In this document: one piece after another, positions 1-8,700 of the stretch
Position numbering within the stretch: the first letter of the stretch is position 1
Layout: each line of letters opens with the position of its first letter
From: Nonomuraea wenchangensis
Lineage (GTDB): Bacteria; Actinomycetota; Actinomycetes; Streptosporangiales; Streptosporangiaceae
Direction: 5' to 3'
DNA: 64,000 nt
Assembly: GCF_900111685.1 (NCBI RefSeq)
Contig: NZ_FOHX01000002.1
Coordinates: 124,001 to 188,000 of the forward strand
Position numbers and translations under genes: made by a program
The notes under the pieces: generated by a model
What the model was told of the DNA's origin: nothing
Seen by the model: only the letters and a program-made list of their open reading frames with translations
The model's database searches: none

Positions 1-903
<903 letters not shown>

Positions 904-958
904 TAGGTCCGGACAGCAACTTAACCTCCGGACGACCGCAAGTTACCCATCCGCCCCT

Positions 959-969
959 TGAAACTTTCA
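959..969. promoter_or_regulatory. TGAAACTTTCA palindrome upstream of GH62
   Basis: Perfect inverted repeat TGAAA-C-TTTCA. The same GAAACTTTC core recurs upstream of the CE1 esterase operon (53419-53427) and between GH30 and GH43 (55295-55307). Palindromes of the GAAAnTTTC type have been described upstream of Streptomyces xylanase genes, so this is probably a second regulator site. The link to that literature is from memory and not checked. Confidence 0.5.
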
Positions 970-1066
970 GGCGGACGAGGGGTGCGGCGCGGTCGTCCCG
1001 GAGGCGAAGCCCCAGGAGGGAAGGCGGTGTGACGGCACGGCCCGGCTCGGCGGGAGACCTCTCTCG

Positions 1067-1095
1067 TTGACGCCGGGCCGCCCGTCGGATGTACT
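1067..1095 (+). promoter_or_regulatory. Putative GH62 promoter (TTGACG-N17-TGTACT)
   Basis: A -35-like TTGACG (1067-1072) and a -10-like TGTACT (1090-1095) are 17 bases apart. The same arrangement is conserved before the GH43 gene at 55396-55424. The predicted transcription start would fall just before the LacI-type operator at 1121-1136, an arrangement suited to repression. Confidence 0.4.
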
Positions 1096-1120
1096 CCGCG
1101 ACAACGCTCCGCACCAATTC

Positions 1121-1136
1121 TTGTTAGCGCTAACAA
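1121..1136. promoter_or_regulatory. LacI-family-type operator TTGTTAGCGCTAACAA
   Basis: Perfect 16-bp palindrome with the central CG step typical of LacI/GalR-family operators, 10 bases before the GH62 start codon. The 14-bp core TGTTAGCGCTAACA occurs again before the CE1 esterase operon and before GH43, which defines a local three-unit regulon. The repressor gene itself is not in the window. Confidence 0.75.
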
Positions 1137-1146
1137 TGGAGCCCCG

Positions 1147-2613
1147 ATGAAGCACAGACCTCTGTCCGTCCTGGCGACGCTGACCGCCTTACTGGCGAGC
1201 CTGCTCATCGCCCTGCAGACCCAGCCCGCCAACGCCGCCACCGTGGACACCAACGCCTGGTACGTCCTGGTGAACCGCAACAGCGGCAAGGCCCTGGACG
1301 TCTACAACCTGTCCACCGCGGACGGCGGACGCATCACCCAGTGGACCCGCAACAACCAGAACCAGCAGCAGTGGCAGTTCGTCGACTCAGGCGGCGGCTA
1401 CTACCGCGTCAAGTCCCGCCACTCCGGCAAGGTCCTCGACGTGTACAACTGGTCCACCGCCAACGGCGGCGCCATCGTCCAGTGGACCGACACCAACGGC
1501 GCCAACCAGCAATGGCGGCTCGCCGACAGCGCCGACGGCTACGTACGGCTGATCTCCCGCCACAGCGGCAAGGCGCTCGAAGTGCAGGGCGCCTCCACCG
1601 CCGACGGCGGCAACATCGTCCAGTACGACGACTGGGGCGGCACCAACCAGCAGTGGCAGTTCGTACGGGTGGACGGCGACACCGGCAACCCCGGCAACCC
1701 CGGCCAGTGCGACCTCCCGTCGACCTACCGATGGAGCTCGACCGGCGCCCTGGCCACCCCGAAGTCGGGCTGGGTCTCGCTCAAGGACTTCACCGTCGCC
1801 CCCTACAACGGCAAGCACCTCGTCTACGCCACCACGCACGACACGGGGACGAGATGGGGCTCGATGAACTTCACCCCCTTCACCAACTGGTCCGAGATGG
1901 CCTCGGCGAGCCAGAACGCCATGTCCTCCTCGACCGTCGCGCCCACGCTCTTCTACTTCGCCCCGAGGAACCTCTGGGTGCTCGCCTACCAGTGGGGCGG
2001 CACCGCCTTCTCCTACCGGACCTCCACCGACCCCACCAACCCCAACGGCTGGTCCGCGCAGCAGGTGCTCTTCTCCGGAAGCATCTCCGGCTCCGGCACC
2101 GGGCCCATCGACCAGACGGTCATCGGCGACAGCACGAACATGTACCTGTTCTTCGCCGGCGACAACGGCAAGATCTACCGGGCGAGCATGCCCATCGGGA
2201 ACTTCCCCGGCAGCTTCGGCTCCACCTCGACCGTCATCATGAGCGACTCGACCAACAACCTCTTCGAGGCCGTCCAGGTCTACAAGCTCCAGGGCCAGAA
2301 CAAGTACCTCATGCTCGTCGAGGCGATCGGCTCGCAGGGCCGGTACTTCCGCTCCTTCACCGCCACCAGCCTGAACGGCACCTGGACCCCCCAGGCCGCC
2401 AGCGAGAGCAACCCGTTCGCCGGCAAGGCCAACAGCGGCGCCACCTGGACCAACGACATCAGCCACGGTGAGCTGATCCGCACCAGCGCGGACCAGACCT
2501 TCACCGTCGACCCATGCAACCTGCAACTGCTCTACCAGGGACGCAGCCCCAGCTCGGGCGGCGACTACGGCCTCCTGCCCTACCGGCCGGGCCTGCTGAC
2601 CCTGCAGCGCTGA
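1147..2613 (+). CDS. GH62 alpha-L-arabinofuranosidase with N-terminal ricin-type lectin module
   Basis: Secreted 488-residue enzyme predicted to remove arabinofuranosyl side chains from arabinoxylan. A Sec signal peptide (about residues 1-31, ending in PANAA) is followed by a ricin-type beta-trefoil (about 33-175) with three QQWQF/QQWRL repeats. A Gly/Asn/Pro linker precedes a full-length GH62 five-blade propeller (about 183-488), starting [11 protein letters not shown] and containing [18 protein letters not shown] and WTNDISHGE, which are GH62 landmarks. The ATG at 1147 is favoured by an upstream GGAG and by the signal peptide. The first 520 bases and the upstream region are nearly identical to the GH43 gene at 55470. 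Control is probably by the operator at 1121-1136. Confidence 0.93.
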   Translation: MKHRPLSVLATLTALLASLLIALQTQPANAATVDTNAWYVLVNRNSGKALDVYNLSTADGGRITQWTRNNQNQQQWQFVDSGGGYYRVKSRHSGKVLDVYNWSTANGGAIVQWTDTNGANQQWRLADSADGYVRLISRHSGKALEVQGASTADGGNIVQYDDWGGTNQQWQFVRVDGDTGNPGNPGQCDLPSTYRWSSTGALATPKSGWVSLKDFTVAPYNGKHLVYATTHDTGTRWGSMNFTPFTNWSEMASASQNAMSSSTVAPTLFYFAPRNLWVLAYQWGGTAFSYRTSTDPTNPNGWSAQQVLFSGSISGSGTGPIDQTVIGDSTNMYLFFAGDNGKIYRASMPIGNFPGSFGSTSTVIMSDSTNNLFEAVQVYKLQGQNKYLMLVEAIGSQGRYFRSFTATSLNGTWTPQAASESNPFAGKANSGATWTNDISHGELIRTSADQTFTVDPCNLQLLYQGRSPSSGGDYGLLPYRPGLLTLQR

Positions 2614-2625
2614 CCTCGGTCTGAC

Positions 2626-3135
2626 TCATCGTTCGTCACGCAGTTCGAGCAGGAGCGCGGTCATGCTGACCTTGACGCCTTCGTGCGGCGCTCCTGCTCC
2701 GTCGTGCAGAAGCGCGACGGCCTGGCCGACCAGGCCGACGATCTCCTCCCACACGGGCCTGGGCAGCCACACCTCGGCGTCCATGGACATGCGCTGGCGC
2801 TCGGTCTCGGTGAGGCGCCTGGCCAGGTCGTCGCTCATCGCCTGGTGGAGGAGTTGCCTGCCGTCGGACCGGTCGATGCGCTCGGCGCTGGACGGGTCGT
2901 AGCGGTAGCGCACCCGCGGCCGGCCCTTGCCCGGCGGCGGCGGCTCGTCCACCTGCCGCAGGAAGCCCGCCTCGGCGAGCCGGCGCAGGTGGTAGCTGGC
3001 CGAGGCGTGCGCGATCCCGAGCTCGTCGGCGACCTCGGTGGCCGACATCGACGCGCCGGTGAGCAGCGACACGATGCGCATGCGCAGCGGGTTGGCCAGG
3101 GCGCGCAGCGGTACTAGCTCATCTTCCGAGGACAC
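2626..3135 (-). CDS. ArsR-like winged-helix transcriptional regulator
   Basis: A 169-residue protein with an N-terminal winged helix-turn-helix (about residues 8-75). PLRALANPLRMRIVSLL, then SATEVADELGIAHASASYHL and the wing following are typical of ArsR/HTH_20 repressors. The C-terminal part (about 85-169) is helical, with no metal-binding Cys pair, so classic metal sensing is unlikely. It is convergent with GH62 (12 bases between stops) and transcribed alone. The target is unknown. The missing LacI-type repressor of the xylanolytic genes is clearly not this protein. Confidence 0.8.
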   Translation of the reverse strand: MSSEDELVPLRALANPLRMRIVSLLTGASMSATEVADELGIAHASASYHLRRLAEAGFLRQVDEPPPPGKGRPRVRYRYDPSSAERIDRSDGRQLLHQAMSDDLARRLTETERQRMSMDAEVWLPRPVWEEIVGLVGQAVALLHDGAGAPHEGVKVSMTALLLELRDER

Positions 3136-3197
3136 GGTCGGATCATAGGTTCTCCAACAACCCTTGGGGAAGGTCGCCGGCCCGCCTGACCGGGGTC

Positions 3198-3767
3198 TCA
3201 GCGGATCGCGCCGAAGACGAGCCGGATCATCGAGCGGGCGAGCGCCTCAGGATCGCCGTCGGCGCTCTCCGGCAGCGCGCCGCTCAGCCACAGGCTGGTG
3301 AAGCCGTGGACCAGCGACCAGGCGGCGACCGTGGTCAGCCGGTCGTCCGCCGGGCGGGGTGCCAGCGCGGCGGCGCCGGCGATGAGCACGCCGGCGGCGC
3401 GCTCGTGCCCGGACCGCACGCCGGGGTCGTCGCCGCGGTACAGCTCGGGCCGGAACATCACCTCGAAATAGGGCCGGTGGTCGATGGCGAAGCGGACGTA
3501 GGCGACGCCGATCTCCCACACGTCGTCGGCGGCCCGTTCGAGGGCGTCGGCGAACATCGCGAACCCCTCGGCGGCCACGGCGGTGAGCAGCCCCTGCTTG
3601 TCGCCGAAGTGGTGGGCGGGGGCGGCGTGCGAGACGCCGGCGCGGCGCGCGAGCTCGCGCAGGCTCCATCCGGCCGGGCCGGACTCGCTGATGGCCTGGA
3701 GGGCGGCGTCGATGACGGCGCGCCTCAGGTTGCCGTGGTGGTAGCCCTGCTGGCTGATCCCGCTCAC
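3198..3767 (-). CDS. TetR/AcrR-family transcriptional regulator
   Basis: A 189-residue one-component repressor. The N-terminal DNA-binding domain (about residues 10-58) reads YHHGNLRRAVIDAAL, WSLRELARRAGVSHAA and HHFGDKQGLLTAVAAEGF. The C-terminal ligand domain resembles the WHG/TetR_C_33 group. It is divergent from the VOC gene at 3897, and the gap between them holds two matched inverted repeats, so it probably represses itself and that neighbour. The inducer is unknown. Confidence 0.88.
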   Translation of the reverse strand: MSGISQQGYHHGNLRRAVIDAALQAISESGPAGWSLRELARRAGVSHAAPAHHFGDKQGLLTAVAAEGFAMFADALERAADDVWEIGVAYVRFAIDHRPYFEVMFRPELYRGDDPGVRSGHERAAGVLIAGAAALAPRPADDRLTTVAAWSLVHGFTSLWLSGALPESADGDPEALARSMIRLVFGAIR

Positions 3768-3798
3768 CTCCGGTGCTGTCGCGGTGCGACCTCACCTT

Positions 3799-3853
3799 AT
3801 CTTGACATTGACAAGATGGCGAATCTCCTCCAATCTTGCCGCTGACAAGATTG
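3799..3853. promoter_or_regulatory. Twin TetR-type operators in the divergent promoter region
   Basis: Two copies of ATCTTG-N7-CAAGAT occur, at 3799-3817 and 3832-3852. In the second copy the arms extend to CAATCTTG/CAAGATTG (3831-3853). Centres are 34 bases apart. Two overlapping TTGACA hexamers (3802-3807 and 3808-3813) sit in the first copy and could be -35 boxes toward the VOC gene, so repressor binding would occlude them. Site and regulator match is inference from position. Confidence 0.7.
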
Positions 3854-3896
3854 GAGGACGGATGGTTCCGTTCATCGCCCTCAAAGGAATTCACGC

Positions 3897-4772
3897 ATGA
3901 CCCACCCCGACATCGACTACATCGACCACACGGTCCTCATCACGACGGACCTCGCCGCGACGTCCGCCCGCTACCAGGCACTCGGCTTCACCCTCAGCCC
4001 CGTCTCGCCCCACCAGCTCACCGAACGGCCCGGCGGTCCCCTGACGCCCACCTGCACGGCCAACCGCTGCGCCTACTTCGGGCAGTCGTTCATCGAGCTC
4101 CTCGGCATCGTGGACCCTGCCGCGCCCGACCCCTGGGGCGTGCACCAGCTCCGCCGGACCTACCGCGGCCTGCTGATGACGCTCGGCTCCCGTGACGTGC
4201 GGGCCACGGCGGAACGGCTGCACGCCGCGGGCCTGGCCTCCACCGGCGTCCGCGGGCTGGAGCGCGAGGTCACCACCCCCGAGGGGCCGCGGACCGTACG
4301 CGCCGACAGCGTCCGCGTCGACGCCGCGCACACCCCCGAGGGCGCGTTGCAGGCCACCCAGCACTTCACCCCGCAGTACGTGCACCAGCCCCGCTACCTC
4401 GACCACCCCAACGGCGCGACCGGCCTGCACGGCGTGCTGATGGTCGTGCCCGACGACGAGGTGGACGAGCACGAGGAGCGCTACGCCCGCATCGTGGACT
4501 CCGACGTGTGGATCGACGGCCCCAAGCGGGTGCTGCCGCTGCGGCACGGCCGGGTGGAGATCCTGCCGCGGTCCGCGCTCGACCACTTCCTGCCCGGACA
4601 CGACCTGCCCGCCGTTCCCCTGCTGGCCGCGCACACCGTCGCCGTCCGCGACCTGACCGCCGCACGCCGGCTGATCGAGGGCAACGGCATCCCCACCCGG
4701 ATCACCCCGGACGGCTTCTACGTCTCCGCCGGTGACGCCTGTGGCGTGCCGCTCGCGTTCGTCCAGAGCTGA
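3897..4772 (+). CDS. VOC-fold (glyoxalase-like domain) protein
   Basis: A 291-residue cytosolic protein built from two glyoxalase/bleomycin-resistance (VOC) half-units. The N-terminal IDYIDHTVLITTDLA with YQALGF is the usual start of the Glyoxalase_3-like group. FIELLGIVDP and the later HGVLMVVPDD and LPLRHGRVEILP fit the second half. An AAAGGAA ribosome-binding site lies about 7 bases before ATG 3897. No substrate can be read from the sequence. Expression is probably controlled by the divergent TetR protein through the twin operators. Its role may be conversion or binding of the small aromatic or drug-like inducer. Confidence 0.8.
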   Translation: MTHPDIDYIDHTVLITTDLAATSARYQALGFTLSPVSPHQLTERPGGPLTPTCTANRCAYFGQSFIELLGIVDPAAPDPWGVHQLRRTYRGLLMTLGSRDVRATAERLHAAGLASTGVRGLEREVTTPEGPRTVRADSVRVDAAHTPEGALQATQHFTPQYVHQPRYLDHPNGATGLHGVLMVVPDDEVDEHEERYARIVDSDVWIDGPKRVLPLRHGRVEILPRSALDHFLPGHDLPAVPLLAAHTVAVRDLTAARRLIEGNGIPTRITPDGFYVSAGDACGVPLAFVQS

Positions 4773-4831
4773 GAGGTCGCCGCCGGACAGCGGGTGTGCT
4801 TACATGATTACACCCTCCGAGAGGAACCATC

Positions 4832-5593
4832 GTGATCGTGGAGTACATCCGTTATCGCATACCCGCCGAGGCCTCGGCGGAGTTCGAGGCCGCCTACGGC
4901 AGGGCGGCCCGGTCGCTCGCCGAAGCACCGCAGTGCGTGGACTACGAGCTCAGCCGCTGCGTGGACGAGCCCGCCTGCTACATCCTGCGCATCACCTGGA
5001 CCTCGGCCGAGGACCACCTGAAGGGTTTCAGGGCGGGCGAGCACTTCCCCGCCTTCTTCAAGGAGATCCGCCCCTACGTGGAGCAGATCGAGGAGATGCG
5101 CCACTACGAGCAGACCCAGGTGCGCGGCCCCGGCGCCTCCGTCCCCTCCCTGCACGAGTGGGCCGGCGGCACCGAGGCGCTCGAACGGCTCACCGAGCGC
5201 TTCTACGAGCTGGTCAAGGCCGACGACGTCGTCGGGCCGCTGTTCGCCCACATGGACCCCGGCCACCCCCGCTTCGTCGCCATGTGGCTGGCCGAGGTGT
5301 TCGGCGGCCCGGCCCGCTACACGGGCGAGCGCGGGGGCTACCCTCACATGCTCGGCATGCACCGCGACAAGGGGATCAGCGAGCAGCAGCGCCGCCGCTG
5401 GGTCAACCTGCTGGTCGACGCGGCCGACGAGGTCGGGCTGCCGGACGACCCGGAGTTCCGCGCCGCGTTCATGGGCTACATCGAATGGGGCACCAGGCTC
5501 GCCCTGGCCAACTCCCAGCCCGGCGCCACCCCCGTCGAGCAGGCCCCGGTGCCGCATTGGGGGTGGGGCGTCGCGCCGCCTTACCAGGGCTGA
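4832..5593 (+). CDS. Antibiotic-biosynthesis-monooxygenase / group II truncated haemoglobin fusion
   Basis: A 253-residue two-domain protein. Residues about 1-90 form an ABM-type ferredoxin-like fold (MIVEYIRYRIP, YELSRCVDEPACYILRITW). After a short linker, residues about 105-240 form a group II (trHbO-like) truncated globin: WAGGTEALERLTERFY, then HPRFVAMWLAEVFGG, then the HMLGMH region holding the proximal His, and FMGYIEWGTRLA. The gene starts at GTG 4832 after GAGAGGAA. Such ABM-globin fusions are known in actinobacteria, but their substrate is not settled. The haem globin may supply or consume O2/NO for a quinol-type monooxygenase. It is 59 bases from the VOC gene and may share its transcript. 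Confidence 0.87.
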   Translation: MIVEYIRYRIPAEASAEFEAAYGRAARSLAEAPQCVDYELSRCVDEPACYILRITWTSAEDHLKGFRAGEHFPAFFKEIRPYVEQIEEMRHYEQTQVRGPGASVPSLHEWAGGTEALERLTERFYELVKADDVVGPLFAHMDPGHPRFVAMWLAEVFGGPARYTGERGGYPHMLGMHRDKGISEQQRRRWVNLLVDAADEVGLPDDPEFRAAFMGYIEWGTRLALANSQPGATPVEQAPVPHWGWGVAPPYQG

Positions 5594-5764
5594 TACCCGC
5601 CGGTAACGACGACGCGCACACCCCGTCACGAGGCGGATCTTTTACAATGTGGCGGCCTCCATATGGCGCCGCGAATGATGATGTTCGAGCACCGTGGAAC
5701 GGGTGGAGGCGACGCGATGCGATGAACGTCGCCTCGCGCACGTGACAGCGGGGAGAATCAGTCG

Positions 5765-8700
5765 GTGTTCAAACGTGTCGCCATCGTCAACCGCGGAGAG
5801 GCCGCGATGCGGCTCATCCACGCGGTCAGGGACCTCTCGGCGGAGACCGGGGCGCGGATCGAGACGGTCGCCCTCTACACCGACGCCGATCGTGACGCCA
5901 CCTTCGTCCGGGAGGCCGATCTCGCGCATCTGCTCGGGCCCGCCTCGGCCCGGCCGTACCTCGACCACGCCGTCCTGGAGCGGGCGCTCGTCGAGACCGG
6001 GGCCGACGCCGCCTGGGTCGGCTGGGGCTTCGTGGCCGAGGACCCGGCCTTCGCCGAGTTGTGCGAGAAGATCGGGGTGACCTTCATCGGGCCCGGCGCC
6101 GAGGCGATGCGCCGGCTCGGTGACAAGATCGGCGCGAAGCTGCTCGCCGAGGAGGCCGGCGTCCCGGTCGCGCCGTGGAGCCGCGGCGAGGTGGCCACCC
6201 TGGAGCAGGCGCTGCGCGCCGGCCAGGAGATCGGCTACCCGCTGATGCTCAAGGCGAGCGCCGGCGGCGGCGGCCGGGGCATCCGCGTGATCACCTCCGA
6301 GGAGGAGCTGGCCGACGCCTACGAGCGCACCCGCCAGGAGGCGCTGCGCGCGTTCGGCTCCGGCGTGGTGTTCCTGGAGCGGCTGGTCACGGGGGCCCGG
6401 CACGTCGAGGTCCAGGTCGTCGCCGACGGCCAGGGCACCGCGTGGGCGCTCGGCGTACGCGACTGCTCGGTCCAGCGGCGCAACCAGAAGGTCATCGAGG
6501 AGTCGTCCTCCCCGGTCCTGACCGAGGAGCAGGCCGCCGAGCTCAAGGCGTCGGCCGAGCGGCTGGCCAAAGCGGTCGGCTACCGCGGCGCCTGCACCGT
6601 GGAGTTCCTCTACCACCCCGGCGAGGAGCTGTTCGCCTTCCTGGAGGTCAACACCCGGCTGCAGGTCGAGCACCCCATCACCGAGGTCACCACCGGCACC
6701 GACCTGGTCCGGCTGCAGCTCCACGTGGCCGCGGGCGGCAGGCTGGAGGGGCCGCCGCCGGTCGAGACCGGCCACGCCGTCGAGGCCCGGCTCAACGCCG
6801 AGGACCCCGACCGCGACTTCGCGCCGTCCCCCGGACGCGTCGCGCGCCTGGTGCTGCCCGCCGGGCCCGGCATCCGCGTCGACACCGGCGTCAGGGAGGG
6901 CGACGTCATCCCGGCCGCGTTCGACTCGATGATCGCGAAGATCATCGCGTACGGCCGCGACCGCGAGCAGGCGCTGGGCCGGCTGCGCCGGGCGATGACC
7001 GACATCACCGTGATCATCGAGGGCGGCGCCACCAACAAGAGCTTCATCCTCGACCTGCTCGACCAGCCCGAGGTCGTCACCGCCCGGGCCGACACCGGCT
7101 GGATCGACCGCGTACGCGCCGAAGGCCGCCTGGTCAGCCACCGCCACTCCGCCGTCGCCCTCGTCGCCGCCGCCATCAGGGCCTACCGCGACGAGGAGGA
7201 GCTCAGCCTCCGCCGGCTCCTGTCCACCGCCTACGGCGGCCGTCCTCAGGTGCGGCACGACCCGGGCCGCCCGCTGGACCTCAAGCTCCGCGGCGTCGGC
7301 TACCGCGTGAGCGTGGCCAGGGTCGGTCCCGAGCGGTTCCGGGTGGGCGTCTCCGGCGGCGGCGACGCGCACCACGCGGACGTCGAGGTCGACCGGTTCG
7401 ACGCGCACAGCGGCCAGATCGTGGTCAACGGCCGCCGTTTCCGCCTGGTGGCGGCCGCCCACGGCCCGACCCACCTGGTCGAGGTCGACGGCGTCACCCA
7501 CCGGATCAGCCGCGACGAGGGCGGCGTGGTCCGCTCCCCCGCCCCCGCGCTGGTCGTGGCGGCGCCGGTGGCGGTGGGCGACGAGATCGAGGCGGGCGCG
7601 CCCATCCTGGTCCTGGAGAGCATGAAGATGGAGACGGTGCTGCGCGCGCCGTTCCGCGCCCGGGTGCGCGAGTGCCCGGTCCCGGTGGGGAGCCAGGTCG
7701 AGACCGGCGCGGCCCTGATGCGCCTGGAGCCGCTCACCGACGACAGCCCGCAGGAGGAGTCCGGCGTCGCCGAGATCGACCTGCCGGCCGAGCCGGCGGA
7801 CGCCCCCGCGGCCGAGCGGGCCGAGCGCGGCCTGCGGCACCTGCGCGGGCTGCTGCTGGGCTTCGACGCCGATCCGCAGGGCCACCAGCGGGTGCTGTCG
7901 GACTACGTGTCCGCCCGCGACGAGCTGGGCGGCCAGGTGCTCGAAGGCGAGCTCGACCTGCTCACCGTCTTCGCCGACCTGTGCGAGCTGAGCCGCAACA
8001 AGCCGAGCGGCGACCTCGGCGCCGGGTCCGACAGCGCGGTGCACAGCCCGCGCGAGTTCTTCCACAGCTACCTGCAGAGCCTCGACGTCGAACGCGCCGG
8101 CCTCACCGAGGGCTTCCAGGCCAAGCTCGCCAAGGTCCTCGCCCACTACGGCGTCACGAGTCTCGACCGGACGCCGGAGCTGGAGTCCGCGGTGTTCCGG
8201 ATCTTCCTGGCGCAGCAGCGGATGAGCGCGGGCGTCGCGATCGTGTCGGAGCTGCTGCGCCGGTGGCTGGCCGGCCCGCCGCCGCTGGAGTCGCTGAGCG
8301 AGCCCGCGGGGCTCACCCTTGAGCACCTGGTCGAGGCCACCCAGGTACGTTTCCCCACGCTGACCGACCTGGCCCGCGGCGTGGTGTTCCGCTGGTTCGC
8401 CCAGCCGCTGCTGCGGCGCAACCGCGCCGAGGTGTACGCGGCGGTCCGCGGCCACCTGCGCCACCTCGACCGCGACCCGCACGCGCCCGACCGCGCCGAG
8501 CGGATCCAGGCGATGGTGGCCAGCGCCGAGCCGCTGGTCCGGCTGCTCGGCCAGCGGATCGGCCGGCCGGGGCGCGACCACGCGCCGCTGCTGGAGGTGC
8601 TGACCCGGCGCTACTACGGCAACCGCGGGCTGTCGGAGGTCGTCGCGCGCGACATCGACGGCTGCCGGTTCGTCACGGCGACCCGCGCGGGCTCGGACGG

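Larger units (their letters stand above)
959..1668 (+). repeat. Dispersed repeat copy A: promoter + signal peptide + lectin module
   Basis: About 700 bases are highly similar to 55295-55985, including the GAAACTTTC palindrome, the promoter-like boxes, the operator, the start [11 protein letters not shown] and the whole lectin module. A third copy of the lectin module alone is inverted at about 53442-53868. Recent duplication or gene conversion best explains such conservation in non-coding DNA. Confidence 0.85.
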
